Shown one piece after another: positions 8,673 to 17,409 of a stretch of 64,000 bases of DNA. Under the pieces are notes generated by a model, which was not told where the DNA came from, made no database searches, and saw only the letters and a program-made list of their open reading frames with translations. The DNA comes from Paenibacillus sp. NFR01. GTDB lineage: Bacteria; Bacillota; Bacilli; Paenibacillales; Paenibacillaceae. The stretch lies in NCBI RefSeq assembly GCF_900111565.1, contig NZ_FOIK01000001.1:961309-1025308 (forward strand), written 5' to 3'. The translations under genes were made by a program, and so were the position numbers. Within the stretch, counting starts at the first letter, position 1, and each line of letters opens with the position of its first letter.

Positions 8673-8764
8673 TTGCCAAACCTAATCGGAAATGTTATCT
8701 TAGGTACGAGAAGTTTACCAAAAGTTAACCATTAAGCAAAGGTAACTATTAAGCGGTGGTAAAC
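8673..8764 (+). promoter_or_regulatory. Promoter and multi-site operator of the deglycosidase operon
   Basis: The -35 box TTGCCA (8673-8678), a 17-bp spacer and the -10 box TATCTT (8696-8701) are followed 12 bp later by GTTTACC at 8713 and GTTAACC at 8724, 11 bp apart. The inverted arms GGTAAC at 8741 and GGTAAAC at 8758 follow. This is the most elaborate version of the operator shared with 1238, 6676 and tetR. The extra inverted arm suggests that two dimers may bind. Confidence 0.7.
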
Positions 8765-8796
8765 AATTCGAATTTTTCTATCAGGAGGAACTTACA

Positions 8797-9897
8797 GTGA
8801 ACAACAAAAAATTGCGTTTCGGATTTATCGGCTGCGGCGGTATCGCCAATCAAAAGCATTTCCCGGCACTGGCTGCCTTGAGCAGCGAAGTCGAGCTGGT
8901 AGCATTCTGCGATATTGTCGAAGAGCGTGCACGTAAAGCGGCAGAGCAATACGGCAGCGAAAATGCAAGCGTATACACCGACTACAAGGAATTGCTGAAG
9001 GACGAAAGCCTGGACGTTGTGCATGTCCTGACCCCGAACGTTTCTCATTCGTATATCACTGTCGATGCCCTGGAAGCCGGCAAACATGTGCTTTGCGAAA
9101 AGCCGATGGCCATCAACACCGAAGAAGCGCAAAAAATGCTGGATGCCGCCAAACGCACCGGCAAAAAGCTGACGATCGGCTACCAAAACCGCTGCCGCGT
9201 GGATTCGCTGGCCTTGCATGAAGCTTGCGAGAATGACGAGCTGGGCGAAATTTATTTTGCCAAAGCGCATGCCGTACGCCGCAAAGCGGTACCTACCTGG
9301 GGCGTCTTCCCGGATAAATCGAAGCAAGGCGGCGGCCCGCTGATCGACATCGGTACCCACGCACTGGACCTGACGCTGTGGAACATGAATAACTACAAAC
9401 CAAAGATGGTTGTTGGCTCCACGTACCAGAAGCTGAGCGATAACCCGATGGGCAACATGTTCGGACCATGGGATCCGGAGACCTTCGAAGTCGAAGACTC
9501 GGCATTCGGATTCATCAAAATGGAAAATGGCGCAACCATCTATCTGGAAGCGGCCTGGGCACTCAATGTGCTGGACGGCAAGGAAGCGCAAGTGACGCTG
9601 TGCGGCACGAAAGCAGGCGCCGAAATGCGCGGCAAAGCGTTCCTCGATGAAGGGTATGTGGTGTTCAATTCCGCGCAGCATGGCCAGCTGGTCGAAACCG
9701 CGCCTTCCGACGGCGGCGGTGTAGCGTACTTCAGCGGAGAGAGCCGCAAAGCCAACGCCGTGGAAGCCCGCATGTGGGTGGACGCGCTGCTGAACGACAA
9801 AGAGCCGCTCGTCTTGCCGGAGCAGGCACTGGTCGTAACGCAAATTCTTGAAGCGATTTACAAATCGGCGGAAACCGGTGAACCGGTATTCTTCTAA
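8797..9897 (+). CDS. Gfo/Idh/MocA-family sugar dehydrogenase
   Basis: The protein has 366 residues. It has a nucleotide-binding motif (GFIGCGGIANQKHF), the signature HVLCEKPMAI, and GGGPLIDIGTHALDLTLW with the catalytic Asp and His. CAGGAGG at 8781-8787 fits ATG 8797. It is the first gene of the operon that ends with the deglycosidase pair. In known C-glycoside degraders an oxidoreductase (DgpA, of this family, or the flavoenzyme CarA) oxidises the sugar C3 hydroxyl before C-C cleavage. This makes the gene a good candidate for that first step. It could instead be an LgdC-like reductase of 3-keto-glucose. Confidence 0.87.
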   Translation: MNNKKLRFGFIGCGGIANQKHFPALAALSSEVELVAFCDIVEERARKAAEQYGSENASVYTDYKELLKDESLDVVHVLTPNVSHSYITVDALEAGKHVLCEKPMAINTEEAQKMLDAAKRTGKKLTIGYQNRCRVDSLALHEACENDELGEIYFAKAHAVRRKAVPTWGVFPDKSKQGGGPLIDIGTHALDLTLWNMNNYKPKMVVGSTYQKLSDNPMGNMFGPWDPETFEVEDSAFGFIKMENGATIYLEAAWALNVLDGKEAQVTLCGTKAGAEMRGKAFLDEGYVVFNSAQHGQLVETAPSDGGGVAYFSGESRKANAVEARMWVDALLNDKEPLVLPEQALVVTQILEAIYKSAETGEPVFF

Positions 9898-9924
9898 TCC
9901 TACCGCCAGAAAGAAGGGCTCCCG

Positions 9925-10893
9925 ATGAAACTTGGAGTATTCTCCGTACTTTTACAGCAGCTGCCGCTCGAAGAAGCGCTCGATGTGATTGCTGCCAAAG
10001 GGCTGGATGCGGTGGAGCTTGGAACCGGCGGTTATCCCGGCAACCACCACTGCAAACCCGAGGAACTGCTGGCCGATGCCGGCAAGCTGAAAGCATTCAA
10101 GCAGCAATTCGACGCCAGAGGGCTTACGATCAGCGCGTTAAGCTGCCACGGCAATCCGCTGCATCCGCAGAAAGCGGTTGCCCAGCAGTATCACGAGGAA
10201 TTTATCCGCACACTCAATCTGGCGGAGCGGCTTGAGGTTCCGGTCGTTGTCGGCTTCTCCGGCTGTCCCGGCGATTCAGATGACGCGAAATACCCGAACT
10301 GGCCGGTTGCGCCATGGCCGAACGAATACGGCGAACTGCTTGCATGGCAGTGGGAGAACAAAGTGATTCCCTACTGGACCGAAACCGCTGGTTACGCGCA
10401 AGCGAAAGGCTTGAAGATCGCTCTGGAGCTGCATGGCGGTTTCTCGGTCCACACACCGGCTACACTACTGAAGCTGCGCGAGGCCGCCGGGGAAGCCATC
10501 GGCGCCAATCTCGATCCAAGCCACATGTGGTGGCAGGGCATCGATCCGATTCAGGCGATTCACATTCTCGGGCGGGCGGGTGCGCTGCATTACTTCCATG
10601 CCAAAGATACGGTGATCGATCCTGTGAACGTCAACCGTTACGGGGTCACGGATATGCAGCCGTATACGGCGCTGCTAGACCGCGCATGGAACTTCCGGTC
10701 CGTCGGCTACGGCCATGACGCCAAGACCTGGGCCGATATCATCAGTACGCTGCGGCTCGTCGGTTACGATTATGTGGTAAGCATCGAGCATGAAGACGGT
10801 TTGATGTCGGTCGGCGAAGGATTCTCCAAAGCGGTGGATACTTTGAAGCCGCTTTTGATCCGCGAACCGGCTGCCGAGATGTGGTGGGTATAA
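9925..10893 (+). CDS. TIM-barrel 3-keto-sugar lyase/hydratase or epimerase
   Basis: The protein has 322 residues in the sugar phosphate isomerase/epimerase family. The full metal site is visible: Glu168 (IALELHGG), Asp197 (LDPSHMWW), His225 (YFHAKD) and Glu288 (VSIEHED). His170 two residues after the first Glu is a possible acid/base. YcjR-like epimerases and LgdB-type lyases and hydratases of levoglucosan breakdown share this pattern. It follows the Gfo gene by 27 bp and precedes the AraC-GH39 gene by 27 bp, so it is in the deglycosidase operon. I infer hydration of 2-hydroxy-3-keto-glucal, or another step on a 3-keto-sugar. The exact reaction cannot be read from sequence. Confidence 0.78.
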   Translation: MKLGVFSVLLQQLPLEEALDVIAAKGLDAVELGTGGYPGNHHCKPEELLADAGKLKAFKQQFDARGLTISALSCHGNPLHPQKAVAQQYHEEFIRTLNLAERLEVPVVVGFSGCPGDSDDAKYPNWPVAPWPNEYGELLAWQWENKVIPYWTETAGYAQAKGLKIALELHGGFSVHTPATLLKLREAAGEAIGANLDPSHMWWQGIDPIQAIHILGRAGALHYFHAKDTVIDPVNVNRYGVTDMQPYTALLDRAWNFRSVGYGHDAKTWADIISTLRLVGYDYVVSIEHEDGLMSVGEGFSKAVDTLKPLLIREPAAEMWWV

Positions 10894-10920
10894 AGAAGCC
10901 CTAAGAAAGGAGGCTGCGCA

Positions 10921-13416
10921 TTGGAGAACCAATACCCTTTACTGCGGATCATCCCGCTCTATTCCATTCAGACATCGATTATTTCCGAAAAGGATGCGGG
11001 CTCCATTGCCAGCCCGGACATCCAGATCATCTACGTGTTGCGCGGAGCGTTGACGGTTCACCGTCAGGCGCTCCAGCTTCCCCTAGAGGAACGCGGCTTC
11101 ATACTGTTTAATCCGAACGAGGAATTCCGGCTCGAGGCGGGGGATGGACTGCTGGCTGCCCGGTTCCTCCTTCCGAAGGAGATCGTGGTGATGTTCGGCG
11201 GCCGCGAAAACACCCAGTTCTTCTGCTGCTCCGCGCGGGAGCGGAAAGCAGCCGACGAAGAGCTGCGAAGCATTTTTACCGGGATATTGCAAAGCCGGAC
11301 CCGCAGGAACAATGGCAATCCGGTGGAAGAAATCAAGCTAACCTTCGATCTGCTGCATCTGCTGCAGAGCCGCTATTCGGTCGCCGTACCTGCAAAGGGG
11401 GCTGCTGCGGCAATCAATAAACCAAACCAGCGGCTCTTGGAGATCTGCACTTACATGCAGGCCAATTTCCGCCAGCCGCTGACGCTGAACGAAGTGGCCG
11501 AACGTCATTACGTATCGGTTCCGTATCTCTCCAAATCGTTCAAAAAAGAAATGGGCATGACCTTCTCCGAGTATCTCAACCGGATTCGCCTGGATTACGC
11601 GATTGCCCATTTGCTGTATACGGACCAGCCGATTACACGGATTGCCCTCGACAGCGGGTTTCCCAGCCTGACCGCCTTTAACCGCGTATTCCGGGAGATG
11701 CATCAACTGACGCCTTCGCAGTACCGGAAGGCAGCGCTGGATGCCAAAGCCGGCGCCCGGGAGGACCGGCCGGAGCTGCAGGGATCCCAGCAGGCGCTGG
11801 ATGAACTTGTCGCGTTGCTTGCCCGCAGCGGTAATCCGGATGCCTGCGTAACCGTGCTCAATGCTTCCGCTGAACAAGGGCAGACCTACAAGCGGGTCTG
11901 GAAGGAATTAATCAATATCGGCTATGCCCGGGATCTGCTGAACTCCGATCTGCAGGAGCAGCTGACCCTGATTCATGGAGAACTGGGCTTCAGCTATGCC
12001 CGGGTCTGGGGAATCTTCAGTGAAGAGATGATGATCGAGGATCCTTCTGATCCGGATACAGGCTACAACTTCAGCAATATCGACAAGCTGATCGACATTC
12101 TGTTAAAGAGCCGGCTCCGCCCGTACCTGGAACTCGGCGATAAACCAAAGCTGATCCAGAAGAATGCGAGCCAGAAGATGGGCGCTGTTCCGGCGTTGCC
12201 GAAGCAGCGGACGGCGGAGGAATGGAAGCGCTTGATCCGTGCTTTCCTGATCCATTGCATCAACCGCTACGGCGGCGAAGAGGTGGAAGGCTGGTATTTC
12301 GAGCTGTGGCATTCCAGCAAACATGCGTTTCTGTCTGAAGGCGTAGACCATCTGGTGCGCGAGGAATACCGCACCGAGGGGATGGAGCAGTGGTTTGACG
12401 ATTATTTCATCCGCTTCGAGCTGACGTGGAAGGAATTGAAGGAGCTGCTGCCGGGAGCCAAGCTGGGCGGCTGCGGGTTAAGCATGGATCTCGAGGGAAG
12501 GTTCCTTCCGCTGCTTCTGGACAAATGGAGCCGGCGGGAGATCCATCCGGATTTCCTGTCCCTGTACCTGTACCCGTATGAATTCACGCCATCGCCCGAA
12601 GGGACGGCATCGCTGTTTACGCATTCGCCCGATGAGCAGTGGATTCTGCATACGTTGCAATCGGTGCGGAGGCTGCTGGCCGAACGCCGTCTTGAGCACA
12701 TCCCGCTGCATATCTCCGAATGGAATTTCAGCATCTCGAACCGTGATTATTTGAACGACAGTCTGTTCAAGGCTTCCTATATTCTGAAGAACATGACGGA
12801 GGCCATCGACGAACAATGCCTGATGGGCTACTGGCTGTACTCCGATATTTTCAGCGAGTTCCGGGATTCCAAACGCCTGTTGTACGGAGGCGCCGGGCTC
12901 ATCTCCAAGAACGGGATCAAAAAACCGGCGTATTATGCTTTTTCGTTCCTGAACCGGATGGGCAAGCAGCTGATCGGCAAAGGCCGTGATTACCTGCTGA
13001 CCAAACGGAGCGAATACCGTTATCAATTGCTCTGTTATCATTACCGGCATTTGGATGTTGATGCGCATTGCCCGGCGGAAGGGGGCTGCTTACCGGATGC
13101 ACTGGATGATGCAGGCGGTCCGGCCGCCGAACCGACCGTGCGAAATTTTCGCCTGGAGGGACTGAAGGACGGCAGCTACCGGCTGAAACGTTCCTATGTG
13201 GGGAGCAGCCGCGGCAGCATTCTGCAGGAGTGGAAGCAATTCGGGGCCGTGCACGATATCCGTCCGGACGAAATCCAATTTTTGAAACAAATCTGCGTTC
13301 CAAGCATCTCCGTCGAACATGTCGAAGTGCGGGGCGGCAGCCTGGAGATCAGTAGCGTGTTGAAACCGCATGAAGTCGGCCTAATTGAATTGGAACTGCG
13401 TATGGATACGCTGTAA
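10921..13416 (+). CDS. AraC regulator fused to a GH39-like domain lacking the acid/base motif
   Basis: The protein has 831 residues and a TTG start (AAGGAGG at 10907-10913, eight bases away). A cupin-like N-terminus (about 1-120) is followed by two AraC helix-turn-helix motifs (about 173-275, LTLNEVAERHYVSVPYLSKS and ITRIALDSGFPSLTAFNRVF). A TIM-barrel domain like GH39 beta-xylosidases then spans about 310-680. The nucleophile motif is kept (Glu600 in HISEWNFS). The acid/base motif, which should read W-N-E-P, is Trp463-His-Ser465-Ser instead. The domain is therefore probably a catalytically dead sugar sensor. The gene lies inside the deglycosidase operon and is likely a second, activating, regulator of it. 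Confidence 0.85.
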   Translation: MENQYPLLRIIPLYSIQTSIISEKDAGSIASPDIQIIYVLRGALTVHRQALQLPLEERGFILFNPNEEFRLEAGDGLLAARFLLPKEIVVMFGGRENTQFFCCSARERKAADEELRSIFTGILQSRTRRNNGNPVEEIKLTFDLLHLLQSRYSVAVPAKGAAAAINKPNQRLLEICTYMQANFRQPLTLNEVAERHYVSVPYLSKSFKKEMGMTFSEYLNRIRLDYAIAHLLYTDQPITRIALDSGFPSLTAFNRVFREMHQLTPSQYRKAALDAKAGAREDRPELQGSQQALDELVALLARSGNPDACVTVLNASAEQGQTYKRVWKELINIGYARDLLNSDLQEQLTLIHGELGFSYARVWGIFSEEMMIEDPSDPDTGYNFSNIDKLIDILLKSRLRPYLELGDKPKLIQKNASQKMGAVPALPKQRTAEEWKRLIRAFLIHCINRYGGEEVEGWYFELWHSSKHAFLSEGVDHLVREEYRTEGMEQWFDDYFIRFELTWKELKELLPGAKLGGCGLSMDLEGRFLPLLLDKWSRREIHPDFLSLYLYPYEFTPSPEGTASLFTHSPDEQWILHTLQSVRRLLAERRLEHIPLHISEWNFSISNRDYLNDSLFKASYILKNMTEAIDEQCLMGYWLYSDIFSEFRDSKRLLYGGAGLISKNGIKKPAYYAFSFLNRMGKQLIGKGRDYLLTKRSEYRYQLLCYHYRHLDVDAHCPAEGGCLPDALDDAGGPAAEPTVRNFRLEGLKDGSYRLKRSYVGSSRGSILQEWKQFGAVHDIRPDEIQFLKQICVPSISVEHVEVRGGSLEISSVLKPHEVGLIELELRMDTL

Positions 13417-13444
13417 ATCAATGCTAAAGAGAAGAGGGATTACA

Positions 13445-14434
13445 ATGTCCAATATTAAACGTTGCGTGAGCTTGTACAGCTACCAGGACGAATATGCCCG
13501 CGGCAAAATGACGCTTGAGGATTGCCTCAAGGAACTGGCTGCAATCGGCGTGGAAGGCGTGGAAATTATCAGCGACCAGATGCTTTGGGGCGCTCCGGAT
13601 GTATCGGATGAAGATATCGCCAATTGGAACCGGATTTTGCGCGAAACCGGCATCAAGCCGATCTGCAACGATATTTACATCAATACCGTGCTATACCGGA
13701 ACCGCAGATTGACCCGTAAAGAGAATCTTGATCTGCTGAAAAAAGAATTGCGGCTCGCCCACAAGCTCGGAATCCATCTCGTCCGCCTTGTATCCTTAAC
13801 GCCGACGGACATTATCGAAGATGCGCTTCCGCTGGCGGAGGAATTGGATGTTGTAATGGCGCTGGAGGTTCACGGCGGAATGGCTTTAGGCAATGGAGAG
13901 ACCAAGAAATTCACCGACCTGATGTTCAAGCTGAACTCCCCTTACGTTGGGCTTGTGATCGATACCGGCATTTTCTGCCGCAAGCATCCACGGGTATCCA
14001 CTTCATTTTTCCTGAACCAGGGGCTGAATCCTGAAGTCGCAGCGTATATCGACAATGAGTTCGCCAAAGGCAAAGACGTTGAGGCCATCAGCCATCAGCG
14101 CGTACTGCCGGAACCGCTCGAAAGCCTTATCCGCTCTCACACGGACCGCGAATACGTCCTGTTTGCCGGCGGCTACGAAAACCACGATTTCTCCGTGCTG
14201 GACGAATATTTGCCTTTCATCAAGCATTTCCATGGCAAATTCTTCGAAATGACGGAAGAGGGTACAGAATACTCCATCCCGTACAAAGAGTTGATCGATT
14301 ATTTGAAAGCCAAAGGCTACGACGGCTACATCGCCAGCGAATACGAAGGCGGACGTTTTGCCCTGCCGGGTACGGAAATCGATGCGGTAACCCAAGTACG
14401 GCGGCATCAAGACATGCTGCGCAGCTACATTTAA
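13445..14434 (+). CDS. C-glycoside deglycosidase alpha-subunit-like TIM barrel
   Basis: The protein has 329 residues of the sugar phosphate isomerase/epimerase family. Metal ligands are likely Glu141 (ALEVHGGM), Asp173 (LVIDTGIF), His263 (KHFHGKF) and Glu299 (IASEYEGG). His143, two residues after the first ligand, sits where these lyases have a catalytic base. The open frame reaches back to 13385, but ATG 13445 is chosen because GAGAAGAGGG precedes it. Size, motif order and above all the DUF6379 gene 20 bp downstream match DfgA/CarB-type alpha subunits, which cleave the C-C bond of 3-oxo-C-glycosides with a divalent metal. Without the partner gene I would call it only an epimerase-like protein. 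Confidence 0.78.
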   Translation: MSNIKRCVSLYSYQDEYARGKMTLEDCLKELAAIGVEGVEIISDQMLWGAPDVSDEDIANWNRILRETGIKPICNDIYINTVLYRNRRLTRKENLDLLKKELRLAHKLGIHLVRLVSLTPTDIIEDALPLAEELDVVMALEVHGGMALGNGETKKFTDLMFKLNSPYVGLVIDTGIFCRKHPRVSTSFFLNQGLNPEVAAYIDNEFAKGKDVEAISHQRVLPEPLESLIRSHTDREYVLFAGGYENHDFSVLDEYLPFIKHFHGKFFEMTEEGTEYSIPYKELIDYLKAKGYDGYIASEYEGGRFALPGTEIDAVTQVRRHQDMLRSYI

Positions 14435-14454
14435 GAGCATAGGAGGGACCAACG

Positions 14455-14850
14455 ATGTTTGATAATTATGTACTCAGCGATAACAGTCTCCGAAACGTGA
14501 AAAAAGACGGCGTAACCACCGGCTTCGAAATGCGCACCCGTATTACGTACTATCGCGGAATTCCGCTCTCGATGGTGCATGACATTCAGGTTGAAGTAAA
14601 CGGCGTGCCGGTACCGCGCGAGCACATCCGCTTCTCCCTAGACGGCGAACAGTATTTTACCTTAGACGAAATGACCACCGTTACCTTCTACAAATGGGAG
14701 TACGGCCAAGAAGGACTGGTGTACGTGGAACAGGAGGGCGGCCTGCCGGAGGGCGAGCATAAGGTGAAGCTGACCCAGGTGACCCGCGTAGCTTATATTC
14801 CGGTGCCTTTCTCGGGAACCCAGACGAAGACCATGACGGTAGCCGTTTAA
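14455..14850 (+). CDS. C-glycoside deglycosidase beta subunit (DUF6379)
   Basis: The protein has 131 residues, mostly beta strand, with no signal peptide. The stretches SMVHDIQVEVNGVPVP, IRFSLDGEQYFTLDEM and a C-terminal QVTRVAYIPVPFSGTQ are typical of DUF6379, the beta-sandwich subunit of C-glycoside deglycosidases (DfgB/CarC type). In characterised enzymes this small subunit packs against the metal-binding TIM-barrel subunit and helps to form the active site. AGGAGG at 14441-14446 supports ATG 14455. It is the last gene of the operon and is followed by a terminator. The family assignment is from memory of conserved features, and the substrate is not known. Confidence 0.8.
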   Translation: MFDNYVLSDNSLRNVKKDGVTTGFEMRTRITYYRGIPLSMVHDIQVEVNGVPVPREHIRFSLDGEQYFTLDEMTTVTFYKWEYGQEGLVYVEQEGGLPEGEHKVKLTQVTRVAYIPVPFSGTQTKTMTVAV

Positions 14851-14873
14851 GTTCCTACCTATTGAACGACAAT

Positions 14874-14909
14874 AAACCCGGTGACCTCGATGCAGAGGCC
14901 CGGGTTTTT
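14874..14909 (+). terminator. Terminator closing the deglycosidase operon
   Basis: AAACCCGG pairs with CCGGGTTT around an inner stem (CCTC with GAGG), followed by TTTTT. Confidence 0.85.
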
Positions 14910-14986
14910 GTGCTGCCTTGCACTCCCGTATGATTCGATTTAGTATGGACTGGAATGCAAGGCGGATTATTTTACAGTAAAAAAGC

Positions 14987-15017
14987 TTGACCTGGAGTTA
15001 ACTCCAGATCGTAAGCT
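14987..15017 (+). promoter_or_regulatory. MerR-type promoter with 19-bp spacer
   Basis: TTGACC (14987-14992) and TAAGCT (15012-15017) are 19 bp apart. The perfect 16-bp palindrome CTGGAGTTAACTCCAG (14992-15007) fills the spacer. Overlong spacers with a central dyad are the hallmark of promoters that MerR proteins activate by DNA distortion. Confidence 0.85.
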
Positions 15018-15059
15018 TATTGCATACGCGAATAATGATTAAGGCAGGTGAGAGGCAGG

Positions 15060-15464
15060 ATGTCCATGACAATCGCAGAGGTCAGCGAGAAATTCAATTT
15101 GTCCCAGGATACGCTCCGGTACTACGAACGGATCGGACTTATCCCCCCGGTTCCCCGCAACAAAAGCGGCATGCGCGCCTATACGGAAGAGGATTGCAAG
15201 TGGGTGGATTTCATCAAATGCATGCGGCAAAGCGCGGGGCTGCCGGTTGAGGCGCTGATCGAATATGTCTCGCTGGCCAGGCTGGGCGAAGATACGCTGG
15301 AAGCACGCAAGAGCCTGCTGGCAGAGCAGCGTGGGAAGCTGGCGGAGAAAATTGCAGAGCTGACGGGCACGCTGGCGCGGCTTGACGACAAGATTGAGCG
15401 TTACGATCAGACGATTTTGAAAAAAGAAAAAACACTGACGCACGCGGCAGCAGAACTTATATAA
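15060..15464 (+). CDS. MerR-family transcriptional regulator
   Basis: The protein has about 134 residues. The N-terminal winged helix has the usual signature (TIAEVSEKFNLSQDTLRYYERIGLI). It is followed by a dimerising coiled coil (about 80-125, rich in Leu, Glu and Lys). There is no large effector domain and only one cysteine, in the region ECCKWVDFIKCM-like DCKWVDFIKCM. ATG 15066 or GTG 15048 are possible alternative starts. A MerR-type promoter lies just upstream, and two aldo-keto reductase genes follow at 18 and 30 bp. The regulator therefore most likely activates its own operon in response to an electrophile or aldehyde, as close relatives beside AKR genes do. Confidence 0.85.
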   Translation: MSMTIAEVSEKFNLSQDTLRYYERIGLIPPVPRNKSGMRAYTEEDCKWVDFIKCMRQSAGLPVEALIEYVSLARLGEDTLEARKSLLAEQRGKLAEKIAELTGTLARLDDKIERYDQTILKKEKTLTHAAAELI

Positions 15465-15482
15465 AAGGAGCGGTGTACGAAT

Positions 15483-16463
15483 ATGGAATATGTGAAGCTT
15501 GGTTCTACCGGTCTGGAGGTCTCCCGGCTGTGCATGGGCTGTATGAGCTTTGGTGTGGCGGAACGGTGGGTACATCCCTGGGTGCTGGACGAACAGAACA
15601 GCCGGCCGCTGATCCAAAAAGCGCTGGAGGCGGGAATCAACTTTTTTGACACCGCCAATGTGTATTCGGACGGCACGAGCGAGGAGATCGTCGGCAGAGC
15701 GCTGAAGGACATGGCCCGGCGGGAGGAGGTCGTGATTGCGACCAAAGTCTTTTTCCGGATGCACGAAGGACCGAACGGCGCAGGCCTGTCCCGCAAAGCG
15801 ATCATGAATGAAATCGACAACAGCTTGAAACGGCTTGGCACGGACTACGTGGATTTATACCAGATTCACCGCTGGGACTATGAAACGCCGATCGAGGAAA
15901 CGATGGAAGCCCTCCATGATGTCGTGAAAGCCGGAAAAGTTCGGTATATCGGCGCTTCGGCGATGTACGCCTGGCAGTTCCTGAAGGCAAATCATGTGGC
16001 GGAGCAAAACGGCTGGACCCGGTTCGTCTCGATGCAAAATCATTACAATCTGCTGTACCGCGAGGATGAACGGGAGATGCTGCCTTTGTGCAAAGCCGAG
16101 GGAATCGGCGTCATTCCGTACAGCCCGCTGGCTTCCGGCCGGTTGACCCGGGACTGGAGCGAATCCACGCTGCGTTCCGAAACCGACCAGGTGCAGAAGA
16201 GCAAATACGATCCGACCGCCGAAGCGGACCGGGTAATTGCAGAACGTGTGGCGGCGCTGGCCGAACGGCGAGGCGTTCCCCGGGCGCAGATTGCATTGGC
16301 ATGGCTGCTGCATAAGTCGCCGGTGACGTCGCCGATTATCGGCGTGACCAAAATGCGGCATCTGGAGGACGGCGTCGCCGCGCTGGCGGTTAAGCTCTCC
16401 GCAGAGGAACTCGCCTATCTGGAGGAGCCGTATGTGCCGCATCCGGTGGTTGGGGCATTGTGA
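15483..16463 (+). CDS. Aldo-keto reductase (long form, AKR)
   Basis: The protein has 326 residues forming a TIM barrel that uses NAD(P)H to reduce aldehydes or ketones. The catalytic tetrad is visible: Asp and Tyr in FFDTANVYSDGTSEE, Lys in VIATKVFF and His in LYQIHRWD. A C-terminal cofactor region (SPIIGVTKMRHLED) contacts the 2'-phosphate side of the cofactor in relatives. AAAAGGAGCGG supports ATG 15483. It is the second gene of the MerR operon. The substrate is unknown. Detoxification of reactive carbonyls is likely given the regulator, and a link to the glycoside locus cannot be excluded. Confidence 0.88.
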   Translation: MEYVKLGSTGLEVSRLCMGCMSFGVAERWVHPWVLDEQNSRPLIQKALEAGINFFDTANVYSDGTSEEIVGRALKDMARREEVVIATKVFFRMHEGPNGAGLSRKAIMNEIDNSLKRLGTDYVDLYQIHRWDYETPIEETMEALHDVVKAGKVRYIGASAMYAWQFLKANHVAEQNGWTRFVSMQNHYNLLYREDEREMLPLCKAEGIGVIPYSPLASGRLTRDWSESTLRSETDQVQKSKYDPTAEADRVIAERVAALAERRGVPRAQIALAWLLHKSPVTSPIIGVTKMRHLEDGVAALAVKLSAEELAYLEEPYVPHPVVGAL

Positions 16464-17345
<882 letters not shown>

Positions 17346-17375
17346 CCATTCATAGCAACCTTCTAGAGCATATTG

Positions 17376-17403
17376 AAAAGCCTCCCGCTTGGGGAGGCTT
17401 TTT
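17376..17403. terminator. Bidirectional terminator between AKR and lacI
   Basis: AAAAGCCTCCC and GGGGAGGCTTTTT form a stem with an A run on one side and a T run on the other. It serves the AKR operon and the convergent LacI gene. Confidence 0.88.
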
Positions 17404-17409
17404 CTGACG

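Noticed and set aside
1238..14850. Inositol catabolism (iol) locus
   Set aside because: Gfo dehydrogenases and IolE-like barrels are present, but iolB, iolC, iolD and iolG neighbours are missing and the DUF6379 pair is not part of iol pathways.
1238..14850. Plain levoglucosan pathway (lgd)
   Set aside because: The set of Gfo and TIM-barrel proteins fits, but it would not explain the AraC-GH39 protein or the DUF6379 subunit. It remains possible that some enzymes serve both kinds of substrate.
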